Shown: piece after piece, positions 11,845-62,905 of the stretch
Layout of the letters: each line of letters begins with the position of its first letter
Numbering within the stretch: position 1 is the stretch's first letter
Assembly (NCBI GenBank): GCA_963971575.1
Contig: OZ020624.1
Span: 4,531,001-4,595,000 of the forward strand
DNA from: Liopterus haemorrhoidalis
Lineage: Eukaryota > Arthropoda > Insecta > Coleoptera > Dytiscidae
DNA: 64,000 nt
Direction of reading: 5' to 3'
Translations under genes and position numbers: made by a program
Notes under the pieces: generated by a model
Told to the model about the DNA's origin: nothing
Seen by the model: the letters and a program-made list of their open reading frames with translations, nothing else
Database searches by the model: none

Positions 11845-12917
11845 GTATGAATAAAGTTGAAGTAAATGCTCATAAGTAGAAGGTAGAAGTAAAAGCATTT
11901 GCTTCTTTTTATATGAATAATGATTACCTTTTACTTACAAGTCAATGCTTCTACCGGTGAGTAAAAGGTCAAGAGGATGTTTTTATGTTGAAACCTGAAA
12001 ATCAGTATTTATCAAAATCGCACTACTTCTTTCTGATTGCTATCAACTTGAAATTAGTCTATAAACACTATCAAAACTGTACTAGTGTTGTACTGAGTTC
12101 CATGTTTGACATATCAGTTTATTTTTATTGGTGTAAAGTCATGTACAGATTCAGGGCACTTTACACCTACACTTGTGAACATTTTATTGGCATCCCAAAT
12201 TGCCTATACATTTAGCATAAGTTTTCCTTTACGATTGACATATTCATCTCCCTGGATCTTCGGTTTTTCTATCCCTATATGTGTACAGTCAATGACACCA
12301 ACTGCGGTTGGAAAACGGTATTTTATTTGCCACATTTTTTTCGCCTCCACTAATAAATTTTGGGAAGTAACAAATTATACCAGTTGCCAGCTTGTGCAAC
12401 AATTTGATCAACAACACTGCTGACAGTCAGTGATACTGTGGATTGCTCCACCCCAAGTTCCTCACCGATACTTTTTTGAAATCCAAGATCAGCTAGATAT
12501 CTCAACAAAAAAAAAAAGTTACCTAAAAATTATTAGCTTAACACTCCATGTTCTTCTGTTCAAAACGAAACTAACTTTTATGTCAGTACGACGTGATAAA
12601 GAACGATGCCTACAATGTTTCATATTTCTTAAATGCACAATATCCGCCATGGCAATTAGTTCACTACAACACTTTTTCACAAGTGAGTATATGAATATAT
12701 AGATGCATGTTTTTCGAAGCATTTGCTTATAATTTAAAGTAAAAGGTCTGTTTTATTCATAACCATTTACTTCTGTCTTGAGCAAAAGATCAACAAAAAA
12801 GCATTTGCTTCTTACTCATAAGTAGAAGGTTTTGCTTGCATTTTTATTCATATTGTTGGGAGGATTTGCTTCATAATTTGCAAGTAAAAGGTTATGCTTA
12901 TTTTTATTCATACGACC
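11845..12917 (-). mobile_element. PIF/Harbinger relic with inverted ends
   Basis: The ends share CGTATGAATAAA in inverted orientation (near 11845 and 12905) together with subterminal AGTAGAAGGT and AAGTAAAAGGT words. The interior holds a decayed Harbinger transposase on the minus strand. I could not fix the target duplication. Confidence 0.7.
11990..12640 (-). pseudogene. PIF/Harbinger transposase remnant (HARBI1-like nuclease)
   Basis: Reading 12510 to 12130 on the minus strand across frames gives LADLGFQKSIGEELGVEQST, then VSLTVSSVVDQI, and VIDCTHIGIEKPKIQGDEYV with NRKGKLMLNV and AIWDANKMFT. This is the HTH segment and DDE nuclease core of Harbinger transposases, including the D of IDCTHI. 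At least one frameshift and one in-frame stop (after KLMLNV) break it. The remaining catalytic residues downstream are lost. Confidence 0.82.
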
Positions 12918-13600
12918 CATTAACGGAAATAGACTATATCAATTTAAAGCCTATGAAATAAGCATTTTAGTAATTTTAAAATATCTTTTTTAGTTTACGA
13001 GATATGGAGATATAATTTCTTTATATTTATTAGAGCATTAACTAAAAACATCTGGTGAGTTTTGCAGGGTTTTTTTGTGTGACATTTTCTTCTTATTATT
13101 CTATAATTTATTTATAAATATATCACATTCTTAATAGCTTCTATAGATCTATGAAGTTATTAAAAATTTAAATATATATTTGCGGACGAATTTTCTTATA
13201 TTATATACTTGGCTTTAAATATTCACTAATTTCTTTACTATTCTAAATATTTTTAGCATATGTTTTCTGGAAGATTATTCTTATGAATGGTCGTGAAATA
13301 GAAGTATTCACACTGACAAAACAATTGTGAATGATTTCATATATTTATATAGTTTGTTTTATCAGTGTGAACACTTGCATAAACTTACATGATTTCAGAC
13401 TTAGGCTAACTTAATACAAATTTGGAATGCAATTTTAAAATTGTGCTTTTTGTGTTCTTGTGCTAGAAAACACATCAGGAAAGATTTAAAATTAGTTTTA
13501 TACTAGTTTTTGTAAAATGTGAGTTAGAAATAGTTATGAATTCCTACCGTCATCCGCATTGCGCTCCATGCCCTCAAATAATAATAATAATAGCCTAAGT
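12918..13600. other. AT-rich stretch, no gene seen
   Basis: No coding frame of interest. A weak inverted pair around 13300-13390 (GAAGTATTCACACTGACAAA against the complement of TTTTATCAGTGTGAACACTT) suggests a small decayed palindrome. Confidence 0.5.
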
Positions 13601-13608
13601 AGTGTATA

Positions 13609-14080
13609 ATACCCTTTTCACACTAGATCTTTAAGACGATTGAACTTAAACTTCATCGATGTTTAATATCGGTTTGCTTTCACACTTGATGTTTAATTTG
13701 AAGAAGAAATCTCCATGTAAAGCTAGTATGTATTGCCAACATAATTTCATATCATTTGAATTTATTCTGTCATTATTTTGTATATCGAGGTTAGGAGAAG
13801 TTTATTTTTTATATTTATTTAAATAATAACGCAAATAATCTTCTCATAACCTCGATATATAAAATGATAACAGCTGAACATAGATAAAAGAAGAGAAGCA
13901 CAAATTCAAGGAGTATTTTTTTATAATGGGAATTAAGTTGGCAATGCGGGCGAAGTTTAAGACGCAGATCTCTGTCTTAAACATCGGTTGTGTTTAGACG
14001 AGGCCGTACGGTTTCACATAGCGTTTAAAGATCCATTCACTTAAACATCCGATCTTAAAGATCTAGTGTGAAAAGGGTAT
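13609..14080. mobile_element. MITE with ATACCCTTTTCACACTAG ends
   Basis: A 472-bp element with perfect terminal inverted repeats ATACCCTTTTCACACTAGAT extended by CTTTAAGA. An inner inverted pair (CGAGGTTAGGAGAAG and its near-complement) lies near the centre. It is non-coding. Family not assigned; the target duplication is not clear. Confidence 0.75.
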
Positions 14081-14800
14081 AGGAGTGCGCCCATCTGACA
14101 GCAAAAAGATCTGTAAAATTGTAAGAGTAAACCTTGAGTCTGCCGCTGTTTGGGCTGCAGTCTCAACAGCCTAAATTTTACACTTGATAACAGTTACAGA
14201 TTTTTGAATTTTGTATTATTATCTCGTGGTTTATTGCGTGTATATATTTTGAAAATAAGAATTAAAATATTTAGAAGATAGTATAAGAGAAAAAATATAC
14301 TGGTTATAGTTAAAACTAGTTTTAAATCATTCCTGCAACTGGTTTGTGTTATAAAACTCACAAGAAAATACTTTTGTTTTGCTAAACCCGTTTCGGAACT
14401 TCTAAGTTACTTAAAATAATAATACAAACGAAGGTAACTTATGTTACATTATTTTAAATTGTTATCACCATAAAAAAAAAGATGTAAAGTGTGAATTTTC
14501 ACAGATTTTAGGATTTCGTAGATATTTAATAAGGGACATTTTTGTCGGGCCATAATCAAGTTTCAAAAACTATTTCGTCCATTAATCTAACTATTAAAAA
14601 ATCTATTCCGATTCATCAGTGTGCATTAATTTCAGATTTTTAGACCAACCAAGCTGGGTAATATGGTGCAGGACAAATATTTTTGGAAATACAAAAATCA
14701 AGAATTGAAAAGTTATTTTAAATATTAATTTTCGTTTCTCATAGGGCTATTTTAAACAAGATAAGTTTTACGGTGATTTTATTGTCTGTAACCCTATCTT
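14081..14800. other. Intergenic with a HINE terminus near 14485-14530
   Basis: AGTGTGAATTTTCACAGATT followed by GGATTTCGTAGATATT is a diverged reverse-complement HINE 3' end with its hairpin. There is no gene. Confidence 0.55.
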
Positions 14801-14801
14801 A

Positions 14802-15825
14802 TAAAGGATTCCACACACCAAAGCGGCCGCGGTGGCGGCCACGGTAGCGGCCACAGTGGCGATACGACTAGCGATCAGGTCTCCTCACACTAACGCGGTG
14901 GGAGTGGCGGTAGCGGTAGCGATCAGTTATTGAATCACGGTATATAGTTGTATGATAATATTGATTGCGAGAATACAATAGAATAATTAATTGTATCTAG
15001 AGGAAAAATAATAATCTACTTACAGTCTGTTTCAAACGGTTAGGCGGAACTAAATGGGAATTTCGTTCTTTTAGGTTGTCACGAAAAGGGACCTTGCTTG
15101 GGTTATTTCATTTCTCACGTTGGAATGTCAAAATTTAAAATTCCAACAATGAAACCATGGAAACGAATGACATATGTCAAACTTAAATTAATTTTCTTAC
15201 ATATTTTAATGACAAAAAATAAATAAATGGGATATTTGTATTAAGAATGACACAAAAAATCAAAATATAAAGAAAATGACATTTTAAAATGATATTAACC
15301 TTAACCAAAAAATGTTTGTTGCAAGTATGATTTACAAAGCTTAAACAAAACGGCTGAACAGCATTATTTAAACGATGAAAGTAACTAGATTGCAACATCT
15401 AGTTCCGCCTAATCGTTTGGAACAGACTTTACTATCAATTTCCAAAACTTTTCCTATTTCGTTCCACACTTTATTTGTTTTCCTAATATTCTTGTAATCA
15501 GGATGTGCTAAGTCATACAAAATTAAATGATCCTTTACTGATCTATGATTTTTTCTGTTAAATTATCTATTTTCGACATTATTTTCTGAGATATATTCAC
15601 TCTGTGGTATATAAACAATGAATATCGCGCGGCCTAACGCAACTTGTCGAGTTTGGCCGCCAGTGTTTGGTGATCGCTAGACTGAACGCTGCAGTCGGTG
15701 GCGTTCTCAGATAGCGGAACGCTTGTATGTGCGTGGTCTCATTGTATTGTATAGGTTGCGTTAGGCCGCTGCATTATCGCCACCGCGGCCGCCACCGCGG
15801 CCGCTTTGGTGTGTGGAATCCTTTA
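14802..15825. mobile_element. GC-capped transposon with 40-bp inverted ends
   Basis: The left end TAAAGGATTCCACACACCAA plus AGCGGCCGCGGTGGCGGCC is repeated inverted at 15786-15825. The subterminal regions are strikingly GC-rich GCGGCCAC/GGTGGCG words in an otherwise AT-rich window. A copy of the 400-bp MITE (15023-15429) is nested inside. There is no transposase, so it is non-autonomous; superfamily uncertain. Confidence 0.82.
15023..15429. mobile_element. 400-bp MITE family, copy M3, nested
   Basis: Starts CAGTCTGTTTCAAACGGTTA and ends with its near-complement TCGTTTGGAACAGACT. It is in the M2 orientation and inserted in the GC-capped transposon, so it is the younger of the two. Confidence 0.87.
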
Positions 15826-17578
15826 CACGCACATCTGGACAGTTGCTTAATGTCGTGTAGTAATTTTCAGAATAAGCGTATTAATGTGCTTGAAAATCTT
15901 TCATTTGATACCAACAACAGTAATAAAAAATAAAATTTTTACAACAACTGTCTCAAAATAAAAATATGTTTATAAATAATTTTTGTGTCAATCTGAGTTT
16001 CAAACACTTTCATTTGATACTTATAATTAATTACTTAATTATATTTTTAAATACACATAATTTTTTTTTTTTTTAAATTCAGATTAAAAATGTCCTTTGA
16101 ATTTTCTATTTCTTAGATTCGTGAGGAACTAGACAGTAATTTCTTTTTTTAATGTTACATGCTTGCACCTAAAATATTAAGTGATTGTCTTATAAAACCC
16201 GATTTACTATGTTAAAACAATTGGTTTCAAAATCCCACTCAATCAATAAAAGTCGCTAGATTTCAAAATATATTCCCGTACGAAGCAAAAAAATGGATAA
16301 TATAATCCATTCATGGTATTTCCTCATCTAAACAGGCCATTTTAGGGTAGCCACGAAATGTAACTAGATACGTGAAAATATTTTTATTTTTTTTATAACC
16401 AACTTAACAAAACAATATAATGACCTACTTAGATAAGGAAATATTGTGAATGGGTTGTACTATCGGTTCAAATCAATGTGCATCACTATGAATTATTTCA
16501 AATTTTAAAGCCATCCCCTCTAGAAATATAGTGGGGACAATTTTTTTGATGAAGGCTTTCATATACGAGTTAAAAAATTGTGTTTGCACACAAAATTTTA
16601 ACTATCCACTATTCTAAAATTGGTCACAATTTCTACTGCATAGACTTTGTTATACCTACGAAAGCCTAAACATTATATTAATTGTAATTTAATTGCTGGC
16701 TATTTTTTTGGTGATAACAATTTGAGAGTCAGTTTGACTATTTCAGTGATGATTTTAATGACTTTTTAATATCACTTTTTTATTTAAACTTAATTTAACT
16801 AAACTTAAATTGTTTTAAATCACTAAGTACATAATTAAGTAACAAAACTCGACAAAGAGATCAAGCACATGATAAAAAGTAGCCTGCAAACTTAATCTTA
16901 CCACTTGCAATTTATTCCATCAATTATTTTTTTAAATATTCTAATTGATTTATTTGATTCCTAACAATATTCAAATATCTTGTCAAAAATTATCTATATA
17001 AGTCAGTTAAAAAGTTTGCATGCCACTGGTTTTAAGAATGAACCAAAATTCAGAACCCTAACAATTCACAATACTTTTTTTAGTTTTTTTTAAGGTCCTA
17101 ATTTTGGTTTTTGATGTTAATATAGCATTTATACACATATCCTAACTCTATAAGCTCTTAGGTTATTGACATATTGTATTTTAGTGATAATTCAGCTGAT
17201 CATCAGTCCTGATGATCAGTCGTAACCATCAGTTGATGGTCAGTTAAACAGCACTTTACAGAAAATATTAAATAAGTAAAAATTATAATTATATAATACT
17301 TTTAAGAATATTGAAGACTTGCGTTGTAAAAGATGGCTTAAAAATAACTTATTTTTACGCCATCTTTTATATTTTAAATAAGACTTATTGCTAAAGAACG
17401 TGTTTTAATTCAAGTTGGACTTAACTCGAGTCAAAAGAACATACAAAAACATATGCTTTTAACTTCAGTTAAGCTGCATTCAAAGTTATTTAAATTAGTT
17501 GACTGTAGACTGTGAGCTATGTCTAAATTTAATAGATTATTTTAACGTAAGAGGCATCGTTTCTAGCTAACGAAATTA
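15826..17578. other. AT-rich stretch with a HINE fragment at 16555-16680
   Basis: No gene. The words GGTCACAATTTCTACTGCAT and TATACCTACGAAAGCCT near 16620-16670 are a diverged reverse HINE 5' end. Near 17190-17250, overlapping TGATCATCAG/GATGATCAG hairpins occur. Otherwise AT-rich. Confidence 0.55.
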
Positions 17579-17771
17579 GGCTGCTCGTTCTTTGGATGCA
17601 TTTTCATCCGATCCGATCCGAACAGATTTCGGACGACAAGACCACTCATCCTATGGATGCGTTTTCATCCGATCCGAAGGATTTCACATATCGTCCACTG
17701 GAGGCGGAATGCGTCAGATGCGACGCGAGTGGTTAATTCATTTGTTTCAAGTTCTGAAATCAAGTTGTGCA

Positions 17772-18059
17772 ATGGATAACCTTATTTTTTTGGAGAAGTC
17801 TTATTTAGTTAGACACCGACTTCATAGAAAGAGAACAGAATGCTGGACTAATCATATATTATAGAAAAGAATTAGTCTTGAAGAATTTCATCATTTATAT
17901 GAGGATTTAAAAATAGGCGAAAAACATTTTTTTGATTGTCACCGATTGAATCAAGACACTTTCCATTATATTTTGGAAGCTATCAGTCCAACAATAAGGA
18001 TAATTTCTAATTTTCCTCGAACTATTTCACCAGAAGTACGTTTTAGTATGACTTGGTAA
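17772..18059 (+). pseudogene. Harbinger transposase N-terminal remnant
   Basis: The frame starts MDNLIFLEKSYLVRHRLHRK. One TAG at 17862-17864 interrupts it, then it continues LEEFHHLYEDLKIGEKHFFD to FPRTISPEVRFSMTW before a stop. The EFHHLYEDL...FFDCHRLNQDTFHYILEAI and ISPEVR segments match the N-terminal part of HARBI1-type transposases (the usual ISPEERL motif). The nuclease domain is missing. A GTAAAT at the end of the frame could be an old splice donor, since Harbinger transposase genes often contain introns. Confidence 0.85.
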
Positions 18060-18184
18060 ATCGTACATATATAATTAGCTACCGTGTGTTAGTGATTGTG
18101 TAACACTGTGACGTCATTTTTCCTAAGGTTCTCGTGATTGGCTAACTGGGAAACAGGGTGTTCCCAGTTTGACTTGATTGACAA

Positions 18185-18830
18185 GTATTTTGCAGATTTA
18201 TTCTCTAAGAATCTACGAATATAATTACATATAGAAATTTGTAGGATTTCGTAGGCATAAACAAGAAACTATATACACTGCTATATCCTTCGACCAATAT
18301 GAATAATATTTTGCAGATTTATTTTCTTAGAATCTACAAATATAATTATTTACAGAAATGTCTAGGGTTTCGTAGGCATAAACAAGAAACTCTAGATACT
18401 CCTATATCATTTGACTGATATCAACAATATTTTGCAGATTTATTCTCTAAGAAATTTCGAATAAAATAACATATAGAAATGTCTAGGGTTTCGTAGGCAT
18501 AAACAAGAAACTATATACACTGCTATATCCTTTGACCAATATGAACAATATTTTGCAGATATATTCATTAAGAATCTACAAATATAATTACATACATAAA
18601 TGTCTAGGATTTCGTAGGAATAAACAAGAGACTACTATATCCTTTGACCGATATGAACAATATTTTGCAGATTTATTCTCTAAGAATCTGCGGATAAAAT
18701 AACATGCAGAAATATCTAGGGTTTCGTAGATATAAATAAGAAACTCTAGACACTTCTATATTCTTTGATCGATATGAAAAACATTATGCAAATTTATTCT
18801 CTAAAAATCTGCGGATAAAACACCGTAAAT
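18185..18830. repeat. Tandem repeat, about 119-bp unit, five to six copies
   Basis: Units start TTTTGCAGATTTATTCTCTA near 18190, 18309, 18428, 18549 and 18662, with a decayed sixth near 18785. Each contains GGATTTCGTAGGCATAAAC and a TATATCCTTTGACC box. The unit words resemble the HINE terminus (CAGATTTTAGGATTTCGTAG), so the array may come from element ends. Confidence 0.85.
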
Positions 18831-19629
18831 AATCTAACTATATAATTAGCAAGTGTCTGTATGTAGTGTCGGTAACATTATGACGTCAATTTTTCTAAAG
18901 TTCTCGTGATTGGCTAACTGGGGACACCCTGTTTCTTGATTGGCTGACAGGTGACGCCCTCTCCCGTGATTAGCTAACTGGTGATATCCTGTCCCATGAT
19001 TCGCAGACTGGCGACGAAATTAGGATACGTTAAAAAATAAAACCAAACACACATACAAACAATTGAAATTTTTATGTTATAAATCCGTCATTGTTGACGG
19101 GTAATAACCTAGTTATACAGTAGTTGCAATTATTATATAACACTTGTTCATAAAAAAATACTCGCAACGAGCCAAGGAAATTTAAGATTAGCCGGATAGT
19201 AATATTTTTTTCTTTTGTTTTCATTTTATAACGTTTTGTGTTCATGTTTTTTTCGGATATTATTATTAATTGGTAATTGTAATCAAAAATCCCGAGTCCT
19301 GATGTGATCACATTAAGCGGCGTGCACTGTATATGATAAATATGTCTGAAATTCCCCTAATTCGCATGAATTCGCATGTAAAATCCCATCAAAATGGGAT
19401 CGTTGGCACGTCGGCTGCGTTCGTACAAAATCGGACCGATAACATCGCATCCACTGGACGACCTTCCATTTATTTTGCTGTGATGGGATCGGTCGGTTTT
19501 CGTTCGTAATCTGTTCTGTTCGGATCGGATGAAAACACATCCAAAGGACGCGTTTCAATTCATTTTGCTGTGATTAGATCGTTCGCAGTTTGTCGTCTGA
19601 AATCTGATCGGATCGGATGAGCAGCCTTA

Positions 19630-19858
19630 GTAAGTTGCGAATAGTGCGGCATCTGTGTGTCTTTAAACCAACTACGGTGATCGGTGATGTAAGAAGGTTA
19701 AAGACCACTGAGCTAACCGAAGATCTAACAAGTTTTGGTATATGGAATACATGGAAAGATCTGACAATGAACAGATCAAGATGGAAGACTTATGTGACTG
19801 TGGACAAAAGTCAACCCGACTGATAGTGCCCAAAGAATAATAATAAGAAGAAGAAGAT
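19630..19858 (+). pseudogene. LINE 3'-end fragment
   Basis: The frame ending LTMNRSRWKTYVTVDKSQPD followed by a stop and an ATA/AGAAG-rich tail resembles the C-terminal RxRWR...P end of non-LTR retrotransposon ORF2. It is short and 5'-truncated; only moderately supported. Confidence 0.5.
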
Positions 19859-19952
19859 CACACGATGTACTATAAGTGTGAGCCCACCAGCTGTTTTTTA
19901 ACCGTAGAGGTTTAAAAACGTAAAATACTGTAATTTGTTAGTGATGTAATTG

Positions 19953-20135
19953 TACAACCTGTTTTTTTTTTGCTTTAAGCGGAACTAATTTTCAAATTTA
20001 GTAACTTTTACAGATTAAGTGAGGCTTTTGATCATTTTGTTAAAAAAAGCCAACTTCAAGTCCTAAAAATAGAGCTAACAACTTACAAAAATGAAAATTC
20101 CAGTTAGTTCGGCTAAAATGTTTGGAATTGTCCAT
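19953..20135. mobile_element. 400-bp MITE family, internally deleted copy M4
   Basis: The words GCTTTAAGCGGAACTAATTT and GTTAGTTCGGCTAAAATG, with TTTGGAATTGTCC at the end, are both termini of the M family about 180 bp apart. Confidence 0.65.
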
Positions 20136-22370
20136 AGCCTTTTAAAATGACAGATGTAAAAACTATGTCGTTATTAATGAATTTTCCTGAGCTCTTCTTT
20201 CTTCGTATATTAAGATACTTTTATTTTCAGGTTATATTTACCTTATTTTTATTTTTAAACAGATAGAGAAATCAAAATTTTTAAATATATCACAATTTTA
20301 AAGTTTTAAATATTTCGTTGTAATATATCGGGAAATCTTTTGGTTTTTCTCGGATTAAAAAAAAAACATCATTTGTAAATCGAGATATTCCGTAGAAGTT
20401 TAAGTATGACAAATGAAAATATTTTAAAATGTTCCTTCAGGAAAATTAAAAGAGTCACTCATATCACGCAGTTGCCTTTGTTTAATTCGAACTGATCTCC
20501 TAAAAAGCATTTGTATATATTTTTTATTCACCTAAATTAATTTTTCACTTATTAACCTCTTTTTGTTCAATTTGTTCTAATAATAATTGGTTTAAAATAA
20601 GCAGACTTTCCATGACTAATTCTAAAAATGGATTTTTTCTGGCTATTTGATGTTTAGAGGCTAGAATTACAGCTGGTTAAAATGCTAACACCATGTATTT
20701 AGCTGGAGTTAAAATTCCAAATATAACCTACTGAATTAACCACATTGAGGTTAAAATTTTAACGCCATAGAATTACAGAATAACAAAATATTGTATAGCG
20801 TGGTTAAATTTTTTTAACTTCGACCTGAGATTAATTTTTAACTTTTTAACAAAATAAACCCGTATGAGTATTTATATGTCTTTATTTTCAACGAAATTTA
20901 TAACGTGCAGTTTGCTGTTCAATATTATATGATCCCTAAAGATGTATTTAAAAAAATTACTTCGTTGGTATGAGCATTTACTAACGAATAATAAAGGTTC
21001 GTTGATTTGTATACTTACAAATTATAGATAAGAATCATGAAGAGAACATAATAAAGTCATAAAGTAAAAGGCTTCACGTGTCCAGCGTCGACTTGCGTAA
21101 TGAATGATTCTCACATGGGCAACTGTACGTGGCATTTTCCCGAGTTAGTATAACAGAACATTTATAAGTATTGTAGCCAAGTGACAGTACTACCAGTTGC
21201 ACCAGATTTTCTTAAATGTTAAGCATTCCTTAAATCACAAAAATACTTAGTAACGCATCGTGTTGCTATTGTATTTTTGCGTTCTGCGTTATGATACAAA
21301 TTTTTCCTTTCCTTTTGAAAAATGGCTAACAAAAGAGCATAAATTACTATCTTCTCTTCTTTTGTTGTTAACTGTTTTGTATGTATATTTTACCATTCAT
21401 ACGCTCACTTATTACCAACGGTTGTTTAACCGCTGCATCCAAATAATAAGGCGACAAAAACCGCTCGTTCGCGCTATCTTGGGTGTTTTAGTCACTAATT
21501 CACACGCCTCTAGTAATAGCACAAGTCTTCAATATTAATGGAAATATATAACACTAAAATATGAAATTATAAAAAATACAGTGTGATTTAAAACAACGTA
21601 AGCGATTCTAACTGATAAATAAACTTTACAGGTAACAAATAACAATTTAGGAATGTCTGTATGTATATGTGTGTTTGTCTGTATGTGTGTAAAATTTTAA
21701 TGATGTTTACGCTAAAATATATTATTCTTTAAATGTTAAAGCCATGATAATTTTTTTGGACTTATTGCAAACATATTTTGCACAATACACAATTTACTTG
21801 TAATTAAAATTATAAAATTCTTAATTCTGGAATCAATATAATACTTTTATTAAGGAAGTCGTTTATAATGTCTCAAAACATAATTTCGCTTTCCAGTTTT
21901 ACAGATCCGGCTATTTTCTGGCCAGGTTTATTTCGGTCAATTGTTAATAAAACGAAAATAGGTTGTTTTGTTTAGTTATTTTCGTACTTATAAATTTTTG
22001 TTATTACACTGGAGGAAATTCAGATAGCCTCATCTGTAAATTTTGCAATCCTAACTTTATTTGGTCTTAGCAAAGCGCCACTAGATTCTTTCAAAACATA
22101 ACATTTACGATTCAGTCTTATCTTTTTCGAAATTTTTATTCAAAACTAAAATAAACATTTATCTGATGTGTTTGTTAACATTTAGCTCATATTAAGGTAT
22201 TAAAAAAAAAAAAACTTGAATAATGAAATTTCAGTATTTATACGATTAAATTCACATTTAAATGATTTCATGGCTCAAATTCCATACACATACCCACTAG
22301 GTCGGAATATTTCCAATCTGTTTTTATATGAATCCCTCATATAGCAAGGCAGTATTAGAAAACTTACCGC
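20136..22370. other. Long AT-rich stretch, no gene seen
   Basis: I looked on both strands and saw no recognisable protein, RNA gene or paired element ends. A few open frames under 100 codons have no family resemblance. A GT-rich stretch occurs near 21660-21690. Confidence 0.55.
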
Positions 22371-22373
22371 AAC

Positions 22374-23450
22374 ATGCGACAGAATACTTGCTCGATGATA
22401 TACCGACGGTTGAAGAGATCTCATCAAACTACAATCTCTGCAGTCCGTAATGGAAAGTGTGCAGAAGACAACATCCCAGCAGAGCTATTGAAGTATGCCG
22501 GCATGGGTACCTTATCAGCAGTTCACAAGTTAGTTGTTAAAATTTGGGAAACTGAAGAGGTTCCTAAACCCTTCAGGGATGCCAAAATTCTGCCAATTTA
22601 CAAGAAGTGAAATATAAATGGCTTGCGGAAATTACCGCGGCATTAGTATCCTCTCTGTCGGTGGTAAAATCTTATCTAAAATATTAGTGTGGAGATTAAG
22701 TTCCGTATTTGAAGAACAGCTAACAGAATCTTAGTGTGACTAACGACATGATTTTTGTAGCAAGACAGCTACTCGAAAAAAGCCGTGAACAACATATACC
22801 AATTTATGCCTGTTTCATAGACTTCACCAAGGCTCTTGACTCAGTACCCCGCGAAGCCTTGTGGACAGTTTTAAAGAAATAAGGCTGATGAAGTGTCACA
22901 AAGAATATCCGCTGCATACCAGGCCTTCGGTGCTCTAAGAACATCTATATGGAGCTGCCGAGATTTACAGCTAAAACAAAGATAATGATGAACAAGACAG
23001 CTGTACTACCTGTACTTCTCTACAGCAGTGAATCATGGCGTCTCTATACGCGGAATATTAAAACACTAGAAAGATTCCATTAAAGATGCCTTAGGACTAT
23101 ATTGTGAATCAAATGGCAAGACTATGTGCCGGACACAGAAGTTTTGGCTAAAGTTGATATCAGCAGTATTGATCAAAGATGTGGGAGCTCCTAAGCAACG
23201 CTATAAAGACAAGCTAAAAATAATCTCTAGTCATGTCGGCTGCTCAGCCCAAACTGAGAAGAAAATCCTATCTGTCGAAGTACATGGCGAAGAGCAGTAC
23301 GAACGGACACGTATAGAGCGTGCCACACTAGTACGCAATAAACGCAAATCCAGACTCCAAAGGCTATTGCCTGATTCTGCCAATAATTATCTCTGCGCTA
23401 TTTGCGGCAATATGTTCGTATCCAGAATTGGACTCTTCATTCATGAATGA
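22374..23450 (+). pseudogene. Decayed non-LTR retrotransposon (LINE) ORF2 remnant
   Basis: Fragments across frames follow the order of a LINE reverse transcriptase: NGKCAEDNIPAELLKYAG and FRDAKILPIYKK (fingers), GNYRGISILSVGGKILSKIL (22626 on), then YACFIDFTKALDSV (palm motif A, near 22810-22850). The region with the catalytic YxDD is missing, and the frame resumes with LPVLLYSSESWRLYTRNIK and a C-terminal zinc-finger-like CAICGNMFVSRIGLFIHE (to 23450). The order matches the endonuclease/RT type LINE common in insects. Several frameshifts and stops make it inactive. Confidence 0.85.
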
Positions 23451-23452
23451 GC

Positions 23453-24066
23453 CCACTCTCGTCAAAATCTTTGAAATATTCATCTTTAAGTAGCGAAGTG
23501 CTGTTGTCGTTTCGACGTGGCCGTTATATACTTAATAATAAGTACCCCGCTATTTTAACTAAAATCAGTATACAATTGTGAACATCGCAAATTTTTCATA
23601 TTAAAACGAAGTTTGTTTCAGTATAGACGACCTCCTTAAATTAAATCGCATATTTGCTTGTTTCCAGAAGTCATCAAACAATCTGTGAACCATCTGGTAA
23701 AGACATCAGGTTCACTGACTACAGTTTGAGAAACATTTTAATTAATACTCAGAACTTCATGTTTAAATTTTTTTAGTAATAATTATGTGGCGAGAAAAAT
23801 ATTTTTACGTATTTTTGATTGATTGCTAATTAAAATTCATCAATATAATACACATAAACATCATTAAAATACCCAATTAAATGCTACAATCCAGTCAGGG
23901 CATACCTATTAAACTTAATCATAACCTGATCTTGATTTCTGTGTTTAGTTCTGTCCCCACAATCACCGTGAATGCACAGTAATTTAAATATGCTATAGTT
24001 GGCAACACTGTGCGTCTGTGCTCTTTCAGTTGGTACTTCTGTAACATTCCCTAACCACTCAAGAAC
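23453..24066 (-). other. Region downstream of the GALNT2-like stop codon (likely 3' UTR and beyond)
   Basis: No coding sequence. The GALNT2-like transcript should end here, but a canonical AATAAA on its strand was not seen; TTTAAT (ATTAAA on the minus strand) occurs near 23737. Confidence 0.45.
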
Positions 24067-62525
<38,459 letters not shown>

Positions 62526-62689
62526 CTGGAACAAAAAAAGTAACGTAAGTTTTTCAACTTTTTTTATTATTTTCCCACAAGTAGAAATATAGTCATAACT
62601 GGAATAATGCGAGTAATCCTTTCGAAAAATATTAGGCACTGTTAAAAATCACAACTATGATGTTAATGGAATTTTCATAATAGGGGATA

Positions 62690-62839
62690 GGCATGATTTT
62701 TAACATTTTTACCGACCGCCAACATATATAAGGGAGGTATTGTGATCATACCGATTTTGACATTTCGAGATTTCGATGGATCTCCATGAATTGAGGTCCC
62801 TACATAACGTTTTGACTATTTTTAGCATGATGTCTGTCG

Positions 62840-62905
<66 letters not shown>

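Larger units (their letters stand above)
17579..19626 (+). mobile_element. PIF/Harbinger element with TTA duplication, filled by tandem repeats
   Basis: The termini are GGCTGCTCGTTCTTTGGATG (left) and its relative ending GATGAGCAGCC (right), with TTA at 17576-17578 and 19627-19629. Subterminal CATCCGATCCGATCCG words are repeated at both ends. The 5' part encodes a broken Harbinger transposase N-terminus. The rest is a 119-bp tandem repeat block and short repeats of GTGATTGGCTAACTGG. Confidence 0.88.

Noticed and set aside
18185..18830. CRISPR-like regular array
   Set aside because: The 119-bp units are similar along their whole length without unique spacers, and the host is eukaryotic; it is a tandem repeat.
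21260..21538. A 92-codon frame with hydrophobic stretch
   Set aside because: No family resemblance, AT-rich context, no conserved features; likely chance.
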